Shown here: in pieces, positions 56,164 through 64,000 of the stretch
Position numbering within the stretch: the stretch's first letter is position 1
Layout: every line of letters starts with the position of its first letter
NCBI GenBank assembly: GCA_028291945.1
Contig: JAQGNH010000389.1
Coordinates: 1-64,000 of the forward strand
DNA: 64,000 nucleotides
Source of the DNA: Betaproteobacteria bacterium
GTDB lineage: Bacteria > Pseudomonadota > Gammaproteobacteria > Burkholderiales > SG8-41
Direction: 5' to 3'
Translations under genes and position numbers: made by a program
Notes under the pieces: model-generated
What the model was told of the DNA's origin: nothing
The model's input: only the letters and a program-made list of their open reading frames with translations
Databases searched by the model: none

Positions 56164-56762
56164 AAGTCATCTCAAAGATCCGTTCGGCCTGAGCGTAACC
56201 CGTTCATGTATGTGAGGGGGCTGCGCGTATGATGCCTCGATGCCGCCGCTTCTACGCAAATTCCTTCGTTTCATTCTGTACGTTGTACCTGTGGGATTGT
56301 TTGAGCACGCACTGTTCGGATGGGGCAACGCGCACCTAGGCATCACAGACCCTCTCGTCGATCATATTGTGCGCTTGGCTTTGGAATATGGCCTTCCAGC
56401 CATCACGGTGGGTGTTGGTTTTGCCATATACGAAGTTTTTGAACGTGTAGCGTGGCCGCACCACATAGGAAGTGGACTGTTCGATGCGGAGGAGCGCGCG
56501 GGTTAGTACTAAAACAACGAGACTTCGCGCCTGCTGAAATCCGCGATTGAAAACAACACGAGTCTGGAGATAGAACTCCTCACTAAAACGCGGGACTCGG
56601 GCAGTTCCGCGAAGAGCATGCTGATAATCTGAAGCAGAGCCTAAGCCGGTTGCATGTAAGCGGACCTTTGAATTCTTCGGTTAATGATGCCTCCCGGATA
56701 CAGCGTAGGCGCTCTGCGCCGGAGTCGAAGGGTGAACGCAAGCGTTTTTGAGATGGCTTCTA
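56161..56762. repeat. 602-bp segment bounded by 16-bp inverted repeats (TAGAAG[T/C]CATCTCAAA)
   Basis: Left TAGAAGTCATCTCAAA; reverse complement of right end TAGAAGCCATCTCAAA; internal partial GTCGAAGGGTGAACG. Confidence 0.7.
56240..56506 (+). CDS. Small hypothetical membrane protein
   Basis: MPPLLRKFLRFILYVVPVGLFEHALFGWGNAHLG...YGLPAITVGVGFAIYEVFERV. Confidence 0.5.
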   Translation: MPPLLRKFLRFILYVVPVGLFEHALFGWGNAHLGITDPLVDHIVRLALEYGLPAITVGVGFAIYEVFERVAWPHHIGSGLFDAEERAG

Positions 56763-56774
56763 GACTTTGGCTCT

Positions 56775-58421
56775 TCAGCGAAACTCCACATTCCAAGCCC
56801 TTCCATCCGCCGGCTTGTTCTGCTTGATACCCATCGCCTTCAATACCGTGGGCAATATATCCACCGTGCGAAACGCGTAGTCCGGCTTCGCGGGCTTGAT
56901 GTTCGAAGACCACACCACCATCGGAATGCGCTGGTCGGACTCTTTCGCGCCACCGTGATCCCCGTACACGCCGTAACCGACGTCATCAGCGAGTAGCGCA
57001 ATCACGTCGGCGCCATTATCAGCAGCCATCGTGTCGACCAGCGCTTGTCCATTCTTCTTCCACCATGCGTGCTCGGCAGCGCCGAAGCTGGCGGCGGTGT
57101 CGCGGCCAGGACTGGCATCGAGCTGGAACCTGTCGCCTTCGCGCCAGTAGGTGGCCGCAACACCGGGCAAAGTTCGCATGACTTTCGCCGCGACGCGTTT
57201 CTGTTGTTCGGAGTTCTCCTTGAGCCACACCTCGATCATGGTCGACTGATAACTGAACTGAACAATGCCGGTGTCGATTAGGGGTTTGAGCGCGGGTGAG
57301 GGTTTGTTGTAATCCTCGGTGTTGATTGCCTTGCCGTAATACCAATTGGTTTCGGACGCGCCGGCGCTATCCACGCCGTAGAATTGCCGGGCGAATGTCG
57401 CGCCGTGATCGGCTGTGATCACGATGAGCGTCTCGTTGAACTGGCCCAGGTCGCGCAACTTCTGCAGCATGCGACCGAACTGTTCATCGGCGAGCTTCAC
57501 CGCGTAAGGCACACGCGTCTGCTCGTCAGGGCTGCCTGCGGCGGTGCCTTCATCGGTATGCGCCCCCCACATGTGGCCGGCCTTGTCGATGCTGCCGAGC
57601 GTCACGAGCATCCCGCTCCAGTGTTCTTTTTCCATCATCGCCATCGCTGCATCGGCGACCCATACGTCACCGCCCAGATGCTGCGGATTCCTGCCCGGCA
57701 CGAAACGGTCGCCGTCCAGTGGATACATCCATGAAGGCGACTTCGCTTTCGTCGCGTAATCATTCCCGCTATCGGAATTAATGTAGAAGCGGCCACACTT
57801 CGGTTCGGTGAGGTAGGCGGGCACGTTCACGCCGGCAGGATAACGCCATTGACCGTCCAGATTGTCGCAGCCCTTATCCTTGCTGACGTCTCTCTGTCTG
57901 CCCGAAAAGCGCACCGCGATATCGCCGGACGGAGCCGCGACCGAGTCGACAGCGTACCCTTTCTGCCCGACCACGATGAACTTCGCGCCGGGTTTCGCCT
58001 GATGCAGGTAATCGGCGAGCTTGGGATAGCCGGCCTTGCTGATCACGGCCCCGAATTCCTGAACGCCCCAGCCTGCTGTCTCCCACATCACATTCACGCC
58101 TTTGCCGAGCAGATTATGGGTGTCGCGATATGCTTCGTCGACCCAACCCATATTCTTGGGAAACAGGCCACTCACCATCACGTTGTGGCTCACGACGGTT
58201 TCAGAGGCGAGGTGACCCAGATACCCATTCGTGAAATTCACGCCGGACTTCTGCAGATCGAGTACATTCTTCATGCCGAAACGCTCGGCATATTCGGGGC
58301 GCATCTGATCGAATACAACGATCATCACCCGTTGCGGATTCTTCGCGACCGGCGCCGGAGAGCTCGCGCAACCGATAAGCGCTGCAACGAAGGCCGCAAG
58401 CAGGATCAGTTTTTTCTGCAT
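56775..58421 (-). CDS. Alkaline phosphatase superfamily (type I phosphodiesterase/nucleotide pyrophosphatase) lipoprotein
   Basis: Lipobox LIGCASS; VMIVVFDQMRPEYAERFGMKN...TNGYLGHLASETVVSHNVMVSGLFPKNMGW...VTLGSIDKAGHMWGAHTDE...LIVITADHGATFARQF. Confidence 0.92.
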   Translation of the reverse strand: MQKKLILLAAFVAALIGCASSPAPVAKNPQRVMIVVFDQMRPEYAERFGMKNVLDLQKSGVNFTNGYLGHLASETVVSHNVMVSGLFPKNMGWVDEAYRDTHNLLGKGVNVMWETAGWGVQEFGAVISKAGYPKLADYLHQAKPGAKFIVVGQKGYAVDSVAAPSGDIAVRFSGRQRDVSKDKGCDNLDGQWRYPAGVNVPAYLTEPKCGRFYINSDSGNDYATKAKSPSWMYPLDGDRFVPGRNPQHLGGDVWVADAAMAMMEKEHWSGMLVTLGSIDKAGHMWGAHTDEGTAAGSPDEQTRVPYAVKLADEQFGRMLQKLRDLGQFNETLIVITADHGATFARQFYGVDSAGASETNWYYGKAINTEDYNKPSPALKPLIDTGIVQFSYQSTMIEVWLKENSEQQKRVAAKVMRTLPGVAATYWREGDRFQLDASPGRDTAASFGAAEHAWWKKNGQALVDTMAADNGADVIALLADDVGYGVYGDHGGAKESDQRIPMVVWSSNIKPAKPDYAFRTVDILPTVLKAMGIKQNKPADGRAWNVEFR

Positions 58422-58639
58422 GGTTCGGTTCCTTCAGAGGTGGGCTAACCTTTTACGATTTTCGCGCGCCGTTATTACATCAGCCTGGCGGTCTTCGCCA
58501 CCGAGATAACGTCCGTGCCAAGCGTGTCCAATCATACCGATGCCGGAGATTTTCGTGCCGCAAATTGCATTCTGGTAGAGTGGCGCGAGCGCAATGGCCG
58601 CTGTGGCTGTTACAACAACGCGCATTGAGGGGGAAAGCA

Positions 58640-59830
58640 ATGTCCAATAGCTCCGTGGAGGAAGCACTCAACGTATTCGATCTGCGTCAAATGGCGAAAG
58701 CGCGATTGCCCAAGTGGCTGTTCGAGTTTGTCGATCGAGGCACGGAGGACGAGGTTGCTTTGCGCAACAATCGCGCCGCCTTCGAACGCATCAAGTTGAA
58801 GACTCAGGTTCTGGTGGATGTGTCGACGCGCAATCAGGACACCACGCTCTTTGGCAAACAGCACAAGATGCCCATCGGGATCGCACCGACCGGCCCTGCG
58901 GGAATGCTGTGGTACAAGGGCGAGCTCGAACTGGCGCGTGCGGCCAAGGCAGCCGGGATTCCCTTTACGCTCGCCACGGGATCCCAGACGAGCATGGAAG
59001 AAGTTGCCAAGGTCGTCGGCGGCACGCTCTGGTTTCAGCTCTACATGTGGTCGGATGTGCGCATGTCCCACATGCTCGTCGAACGCGCAAAGAATGCCGG
59101 CTTCGAAGCGCTGGTTGTGACAGTCGACGGACCTGTCGGTACCAATCGCGAATACAACATCCGCAACGGCTACACCGTTCCATTTTCCTACAACCGCAAG
59201 AACACCACCGCGGTGATGGTCAAGCCGGGCTGGTTCTTCAGCGTGCTCATGCGCTACTGGCTGACCACCGGCATGCCGCGCCGCGAAAATTATCCTACCG
59301 AGATGAAGGAAAGATTCACCCATGTCTCGTCGGCGGAGCGCAAGACGAAAAACGATTCCCTTGGCTGGACTGATCTGAAAGTGCTGCGCGACATGTGGCC
59401 GGGAAAGCTTCTTGTGAAAGGCATTTTGACGCCGAAGGACGCCGCGCTCGCGATCGCGCATGGCGCGGACGGCATCATCGTATCCAATCATGGCGGCCGG
59501 AACTTCGACAGTTCGATGGCGCCCATCGAAGCCCTCGCGCCCATCGTGGATGCGGTCGGCGATCGCACCACGGTCATCATCGACAGTGGTTTCCGCCGCG
59601 GCAGCGATGTCGTGAAGGCGCTCGCGATTGGCGCGAAGCTGGTGATGGTCGGCCGCGCGACGCTTTGGGGCACGACTGTCGGGGGAGAAGCAGGCGCGGC
59701 GCGGGCGCTCGATTTTTACCGGCAGGAAATCAGTCGGACACTGGCTTATCTGGGTTGCCGCAGCGTGGCGGAGCTCAATCGGGATTGTCTCGAATTCGTC
59801 GGCACGCCGCACGTCGCAGCAGCGATGTAA
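58640..59830 (+). CDS. FMN-dependent alpha-hydroxy-acid oxidizing protein (paralog of 28038-29300)
   Basis: NVFDLRQMAKARLPKWLFEFVDRGTEDEVALRNNRAAFERIKL...GADGIIVSNHGGRNFDSSMAP...VIIDSGFRRGSDVVKALAIGAKLVMVGRATLWG. Confidence 0.95.
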   Translation: MSNSSVEEALNVFDLRQMAKARLPKWLFEFVDRGTEDEVALRNNRAAFERIKLKTQVLVDVSTRNQDTTLFGKQHKMPIGIAPTGPAGMLWYKGELELARAAKAAGIPFTLATGSQTSMEEVAKVVGGTLWFQLYMWSDVRMSHMLVERAKNAGFEALVVTVDGPVGTNREYNIRNGYTVPFSYNRKNTTAVMVKPGWFFSVLMRYWLTTGMPRRENYPTEMKERFTHVSSAERKTKNDSLGWTDLKVLRDMWPGKLLVKGILTPKDAALAIAHGADGIIVSNHGGRNFDSSMAPIEALAPIVDAVGDRTTVIIDSGFRRGSDVVKALAIGAKLVMVGRATLWGTTVGGEAGAARALDFYRQEISRTLAYLGCRSVAELNRDCLEFVGTPHVAAAM

Positions 59831-59906
59831 CGTGTTTTTTCGAACGCTCGGGATTGCCGCGTCGCAGAAAGACGCCGTGGCGCATGATTACAAACGGAGG
59901 TATGTG

Positions 59907-61256
59907 ATGACTGTTGCGCGCGAACTGGCGAACTTCGTAACCGGGCACAGTTACGCGGACCTGCCGCCCAAGACTATCGAGTACGCGGAGATGCTCATCT
60001 CGAGCACCATCGCCAGCGCATCACTGGGCTCGACAATCGAATCATCCCGCATCATTCGCGCCCTGGAAACCGAGCGCGGCGGCAAACCCGAGGCGACGGT
60101 GTGGTTCGGAGCAGCGGAGAAGCTGCCGGTCGCGGGGGCAGCGCGAGTCAATGCCGTGATGAGCGACGCAGCGGCTTCGGACGATAGCGACCTGCGCAAC
60201 ATCGTGCATACCGGGACGCCCGTGTGCGCCGCTTCGCTTGCCGTTGCGGAGAAGACCGGCGCTAGCGGTCAGGACGTGCTGAGTGCCATAGTGCTGGGCC
60301 ACGAAGTCGCCGGACGCATCAACAGCGCCATGATCGGCGGTCTTCAGACGAAAGGGTTTCACGGCTGCATCGTCGCGATCTTCGCAGGCGCCGTTGCGGC
60401 GGCACGTCTGATGAAGCTCAGCGAAGCGCAAACGGCACAGGCGATTGCTCTATCCGCTACGTCGATGGGTGGACTGCACGCCGCGGCGAAAACGAGCGTA
60501 GCTCGCGAGTATCACGCAGGACTGGCCGCCATGCTGGGCGTGAATGCAGCGCAAGCGGCCGGGATGGGTTTCCTGGCCGAAGAGAACATCCTCGAGACTA
60601 AGCTGGGTTTCTTTGAAGTCTATGGCAACAAGCCGGACGTCTCACAGATCACGCGCGCGTTCGGCGAGCGCTGGAGCATCCTGACCGACATGGGCATCAA
60701 GCTCGTACCCGGCGGTCATCCGCACCATGCAATCGCCGAAGCGGCAGCGAATGCGGCCCGCAGCGGTAATGTCTCACCGGACGAGGTCGAGTCGATTACC
60801 ATCTCGCGTCCCGGGTTCCAGGGATTTACCGGCCCGCAATATCCGACCGACCTGATCGGAGTTGCGCACAGCCCGGCATATTTCGCCGCTGCCGGCGTTG
60901 CGGAAAGGGACTTCTCGTGGGTGCATGCCTTCCCAGACAAGATCAACAGCCCGGCGATCCGCGGCCTGCTCGGCAAAGTGCGAGTCGCCGAGCCGCCCAC
61001 GGAAAACCTCGAGCGTTATAAGTCAGGCGCGATCGTCACGATCAAGACGCGGGACGGCCGGAGTCATTCGAATACGGTCTATGCGCCGAGAGGCGCCGCG
61101 ATTGTTGGAATCGCATGGGCCGACGTCGAAGCCAAATACCGCGCCCTGGCGCCGTTTGCGAAGTTTTCCGGGGAGAACCTCGAAGCAAGCATCAAGGTGA
61201 TCCGCAACTTCCGCGCGGTGAAAAAAGTTTCAGAACTGGTCGGCTTGCTGCGCTAG
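59907..61256 (+). CDS. MmgE/PrpD family protein
   Basis: IRALETERGGKPEATVWFGAAEKLPVAGAARVNAVMSDAAASDDSDLRNIVHTGTPVCAASLAVAEKTGASGQDVLSAIVLGHEVAGRI. Confidence 0.92.
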   Translation: MTVARELANFVTGHSYADLPPKTIEYAEMLISSTIASASLGSTIESSRIIRALETERGGKPEATVWFGAAEKLPVAGAARVNAVMSDAAASDDSDLRNIVHTGTPVCAASLAVAEKTGASGQDVLSAIVLGHEVAGRINSAMIGGLQTKGFHGCIVAIFAGAVAAARLMKLSEAQTAQAIALSATSMGGLHAAAKTSVAREYHAGLAAMLGVNAAQAAGMGFLAEENILETKLGFFEVYGNKPDVSQITRAFGERWSILTDMGIKLVPGGHPHHAIAEAAANAARSGNVSPDEVESITISRPGFQGFTGPQYPTDLIGVAHSPAYFAAAGVAERDFSWVHAFPDKINSPAIRGLLGKVRVAEPPTENLERYKSGAIVTIKTRDGRSHSNTVYAPRGAAIVGIAWADVEAKYRALAPFAKFSGENLEASIKVIRNFRAVKKVSELVGLLR

Positions 61257-61268
61257 GCGTGCGCCCCG

Positions 61269-61580
61269 TCAGGCTGCAGGCGAGAGCACATGGATCACGC
61301 GGCTCGCGATCATCTCCTTGACCTTCGCGCCATAAGCAGCCATGTGCGGCGCGGCCGCGTGCGCTTTGAGCGCCTGGGGATCGCGCCACTTTTCTATGAC
61401 AACGAATGTGTCGGATCCGAACTTCGTCTGGAAGCTGCCGATGCCTTCGGCGTCAACGGCGGGTCCGTACTCGATGCAGCCATCCTCGGCGCGAACGGCG
61501 GGAATGTTGGATCGAAACGCTTCGAGTATTTTTTCGCGCTGGCCCGGTTTGGCGGTGATGATGGCGACGACGTGGATCAT
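61269..61580 (-). CDS. Antibiotic biosynthesis monooxygenase (ABM)-type quinol monooxygenase-like protein
   Basis: MIHVVAIITAKPGQREKILEAFRSNIPAVRAEDGCIEYGPAVDAEGIGSFQTKFGSDTFVVIEKWRDPQALKAHAAAPHMAAY. Confidence 0.92.
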   Translation of the reverse strand: MIHVVAIITAKPGQREKILEAFRSNIPAVRAEDGCIEYGPAVDAEGIGSFQTKFGSDTFVVIEKWRDPQALKAHAAAPHMAAYGAKVKEMIASRVIHVLSPAA

Positions 61581-61768
61581 GAGTCTCTCCTTGATTGTTC
61601 TCTGCAGTGTCTAAGTCGATTACTTCACGTGTGCCCTGACATGCACGCCTGCGTGAGGGCGCATCCAAACCGAACTCTACCCGTACGCCGACAAAGCCGC
61701 GTCACCATCATTGTCGCCGCTCCTTGATGAAATAGTGCAGCAGATCGCAAAGCATAAGGGATTGCCAA

Positions 61769-62512
61769 ATGGAGCTCAAAGGTTGTGCAGCAATCGTTAC
61801 AGGCGGCAGCGGCGGATTGGGGCAGCGCATCTGTCGCGCGCTGGCGCTGAACGGCGTCAATGTAGTGGTCAACTACGCGGAATCGGAAACCAAGGCTAAA
61901 AGCGTAGTAGACGACATCGTGAAGCTGGGCGTCCATGCAGTGGCATTGCGCGCTGATGTGACCGACCCGGCCGCTGTGAGCCGGATGGTCGAGCAAGCCA
62001 AGGCCGAGTTCGGACGCGTCGACATCCTCGTGAACGATGCCGCCTTCAATAAGGAAGTTGCATTTCCCGATCTGGATAGCCTCACGCACGAGCTCTGGAA
62101 TCATATCCTCGCCACCAATCTGACGGGCACGTTCAACTGCATCAAGGCCATCGCGCCGTTGATGAAGGCCCAGAGTCAGGGCCGGATTATCAACATATCC
62201 TCCGGGGCGGGCATCGTCCCGCGCGGCAGCAGCATCGCCTACGCGGTCTCCAAGGCGGGCATGATCCATCTCACCAAGTGCATGGCCGTGGCGCTCGCTC
62301 CGGCCGTGACGGTGAACTCCATTGCGCCTGGCTTCATGGAAGGAACGCGCATGAGCGCGAATTGGTCGGCCGAATACGCAGCCACAGCGGCCGACAGGAC
62401 GCTCCTGCGCCGAACAGTGGACAAGGATGATGTGGCCGAGCAGCTGATAACGTTCTGCCGCAGCGACAGCGTCACGGGCCAAACGGTCTTGATGGACTGC
62501 GGCCGTCTATAG
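61769..62512 (+). CDS. SDR family oxidoreductase
   Basis: CAAIVTGGSGGLGQRICRALALNGVNVVVNYAES...VDILVNDAAFN...GRIINISSGAGIVPRGSSIAYAVSKAGMIHLTKCMAVAL. Confidence 0.95.
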   Translation: MELKGCAAIVTGGSGGLGQRICRALALNGVNVVVNYAESETKAKSVVDDIVKLGVHAVALRADVTDPAAVSRMVEQAKAEFGRVDILVNDAAFNKEVAFPDLDSLTHELWNHILATNLTGTFNCIKAIAPLMKAQSQGRIINISSGAGIVPRGSSIAYAVSKAGMIHLTKCMAVALAPAVTVNSIAPGFMEGTRMSANWSAEYAATAADRTLLRRTVDKDDVAEQLITFCRSDSVTGQTVLMDCGRL

Positions 62513-62584
62513 GCACGCTGACGCCGTACATGCGCGGCTGATGTGTTCGACTTTCGCGCCAACGACCTCTGACTCGATCAAGTT

Positions 62585-63889
62585 CTACTTCAACGGGGCC
62601 TTACCCTGTGATACGTCCATGATCATGCGCGTCGTGAGATAGAGGCGCGGCTCGATAGAGCTTATGAAGATGTATTCGGCGTTGGTGGTATGCGCACCGA
62701 ATCCGCGGAGCCCGAACCCTTCGACGACCGGCGCGTTCGTTTTCAGCGATGCGTTGGCGGCGTCGGTAAAGCCGCCGGCGGAATCGTCCACCACCTTGAG
62801 CGTTAAACCAAGCTCGCGATAGACGCTCTGCGCGTGCGCGCTGAGCGCCCGTGACGAGGGCTTGGGCTCGAGCGGTGGGAACCGACGCTCGAAAACGAGC
62901 TCCACCTGCGCCTCGGGCAGCAGCTTCTTCTTGACGCGCTCGCGCAGCTTCTGCTCGATGCCGTCGTAATCGGCAATCCGGGCGACGCGCACGTCGGCGC
63001 TCGCCTGCGCCGCGGGCGGGATCATGTTGCTGACGATTCCCGCCTGCGCCAGCGTCCAGTTCACCTTTACGCCGGTCGCGGGATCCGACAGGTCGCGCAT
63101 TTGCCCGATCTGGAACGCGAGCTCGTCGAGCGCGTTGACGCCACGTTCCGGCGCGCTGCCCGCGTGCGAGCCGCGGCCGCGCACGGTCAACAGCGCGAGC
63201 GCATGACCGCTGGTTGCGAGCCGTACGCGATCGTCCTGGGGATTGCCGCCGCCTTCGAACGACATTACCGCGTCGTGTTCCGCGCCGAGCCGGGTGTGGT
63301 GGTTGCGAGAGCCGGGAGATCCGATCTCCTCATCCGCGTTGATGAACACCGTGATCGTGCCGTAGTCGCGATAGTTCATTGCTCTGAGGATCGCCAGCGA
63401 GTGCAGAATCACCGCGATGCCCTGGCGATCGTCCGCGATCGCCAGGCCGTACACGCGGTCGCCGTCGATCCGGAATGGTTGCTGGGCCAGCATGCCGCGC
63501 GGATACACCGTATCCATATGGGCGAGAAGCAGGATTTTCTTCGTGCCGCTGCCAGTGAAAGTTGCGCGCACCATTTTTCCCAACTTCTGCGGTGTGTCGG
63601 ACAAACGGTGCGTGTTGGCTTCCACCGGCTCGATCAGTTCAACTTTGCCGCCGAGCGCCCGCAGCTTCGCAGCGAGCACGTTGGCGATCTTGTCGAGCTC
63701 CTCGGGCTCCCGGCTGCCGGATTCGATTGCTGTGAGCTCCTTCAGGGTCTCCAGCAGCGCGGGTCTTTCCTTCTGCGCCAGAGACAGCACCGGCTGCGGA
63801 GCTTGACCTATGGCACGGCCTGCCATGACTGCGCTGAGCATGAATAGACCAAGCTTGAGCACACCGCCGAATGTTCCGTCGTAAATCAT
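62585..63889 (-). CDS. M20 family metallopeptidase (carboxypeptidase G2-like), exported
   Basis: KKILLLAHMDTVYPRGMLAQQPFRIDGDRVYGLAIADDRQGIAVILHSLAIL...VFINADEEIGSPGSR...GRGSHAGSAPERGVNALDELA. Confidence 0.94.
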   Translation of the reverse strand: MIYDGTFGGVLKLGLFMLSAVMAGRAIGQAPQPVLSLAQKERPALLETLKELTAIESGSREPEELDKIANVLAAKLRALGGKVELIEPVEANTHRLSDTPQKLGKMVRATFTGSGTKKILLLAHMDTVYPRGMLAQQPFRIDGDRVYGLAIADDRQGIAVILHSLAILRAMNYRDYGTITVFINADEEIGSPGSRNHHTRLGAEHDAVMSFEGGGNPQDDRVRLATSGHALALLTVRGRGSHAGSAPERGVNALDELAFQIGQMRDLSDPATGVKVNWTLAQAGIVSNMIPPAAQASADVRVARIADYDGIEQKLRERVKKKLLPEAQVELVFERRFPPLEPKPSSRALSAHAQSVYRELGLTLKVVDDSAGGFTDAANASLKTNAPVVEGFGLRGFGAHTTNAEYIFISSIEPRLYLTTRMIMDVSQGKAPLK

Positions 63890-64000
63890 GATCCTCGCTC
63901 CAACATCAGAATAGCAGCATTGCGGTGCTCGTATGTCCTACCGCGACCCGAATCGGAGCATCCTCGGCTTCGGCGCACCGCAGCTGTGCGTTGGTTGATC

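Noticed and set aside
58610-59812. 400-aa minus-strand ORF
   Set aside because: Antisense shadow of the alpha-hydroxyacid oxidase.
1-64000. tRNA, rRNA, prophage or complete insertion sequence
   Set aside because: No tRNA-like cloverleaf, rRNA signature, phage structural gene, integrase or transposase ORF was recognised by reading; a tRNAscan/ISfinder run would be needed to exclude small remnants.

Overview
GC-rich (Betaproteobacteria-like) chromosomal window with about 50 supportable protein genes on both strands. I saw no rRNA, tRNA or CRISPR. The dominant theme is an expansion of tripartite-tricarboxylate-transporter (TTT/TctC/'Bug') periplasmic receptors: 12 intact copies, at least two decayed 3' fragments, and one remnant of the TctA permease, with no intact TctA/TctB. 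These lie among catabolic enzymes: two FMN alpha-hydroxyacid oxidases, two TauD-type dioxygenases, two cysteine-dioxygenase-like cupins, HpcH aldolase, DapA-like lyase, enolase superfamily, MmgE/PrpD, SDR, PQQ-dehydrogenase plus cytochrome c, and others. Positions 3.5-7.4 kb are a toxin-antitoxin island: ParE with a PF09720-like antitoxin lacking an obvious start codon, a broken ImmA/IrrE gene, and HipBA with an AT-rich palindromic operator. A second RHH/ParE pair is at 41.5 kb. Candidates for poorly characterised biology are: a translationally coupled pair of a heme-oxygenase-like diiron protein and a FeeM/LuxI-like GNAT fused to a cNMP-binding domain (32.6-34.4 kb); two paralogous methyltransferase-fold proteins with export signals (38.4 and 42.2 kb); a maleate-isomerase-family protein lacking both catalytic cysteines, next to a CDO-like cupin (14.3-15.6 kb); and a lipoprotein with six EF-hand loops in 213-bp tandem repeats. 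Several dispersed repeat families are visible, including one inserted in frame in a TTT gene and one bounded by ~16-bp inverted repeats. All assignments come from reading the sequence and supplied translations; no database search was run.
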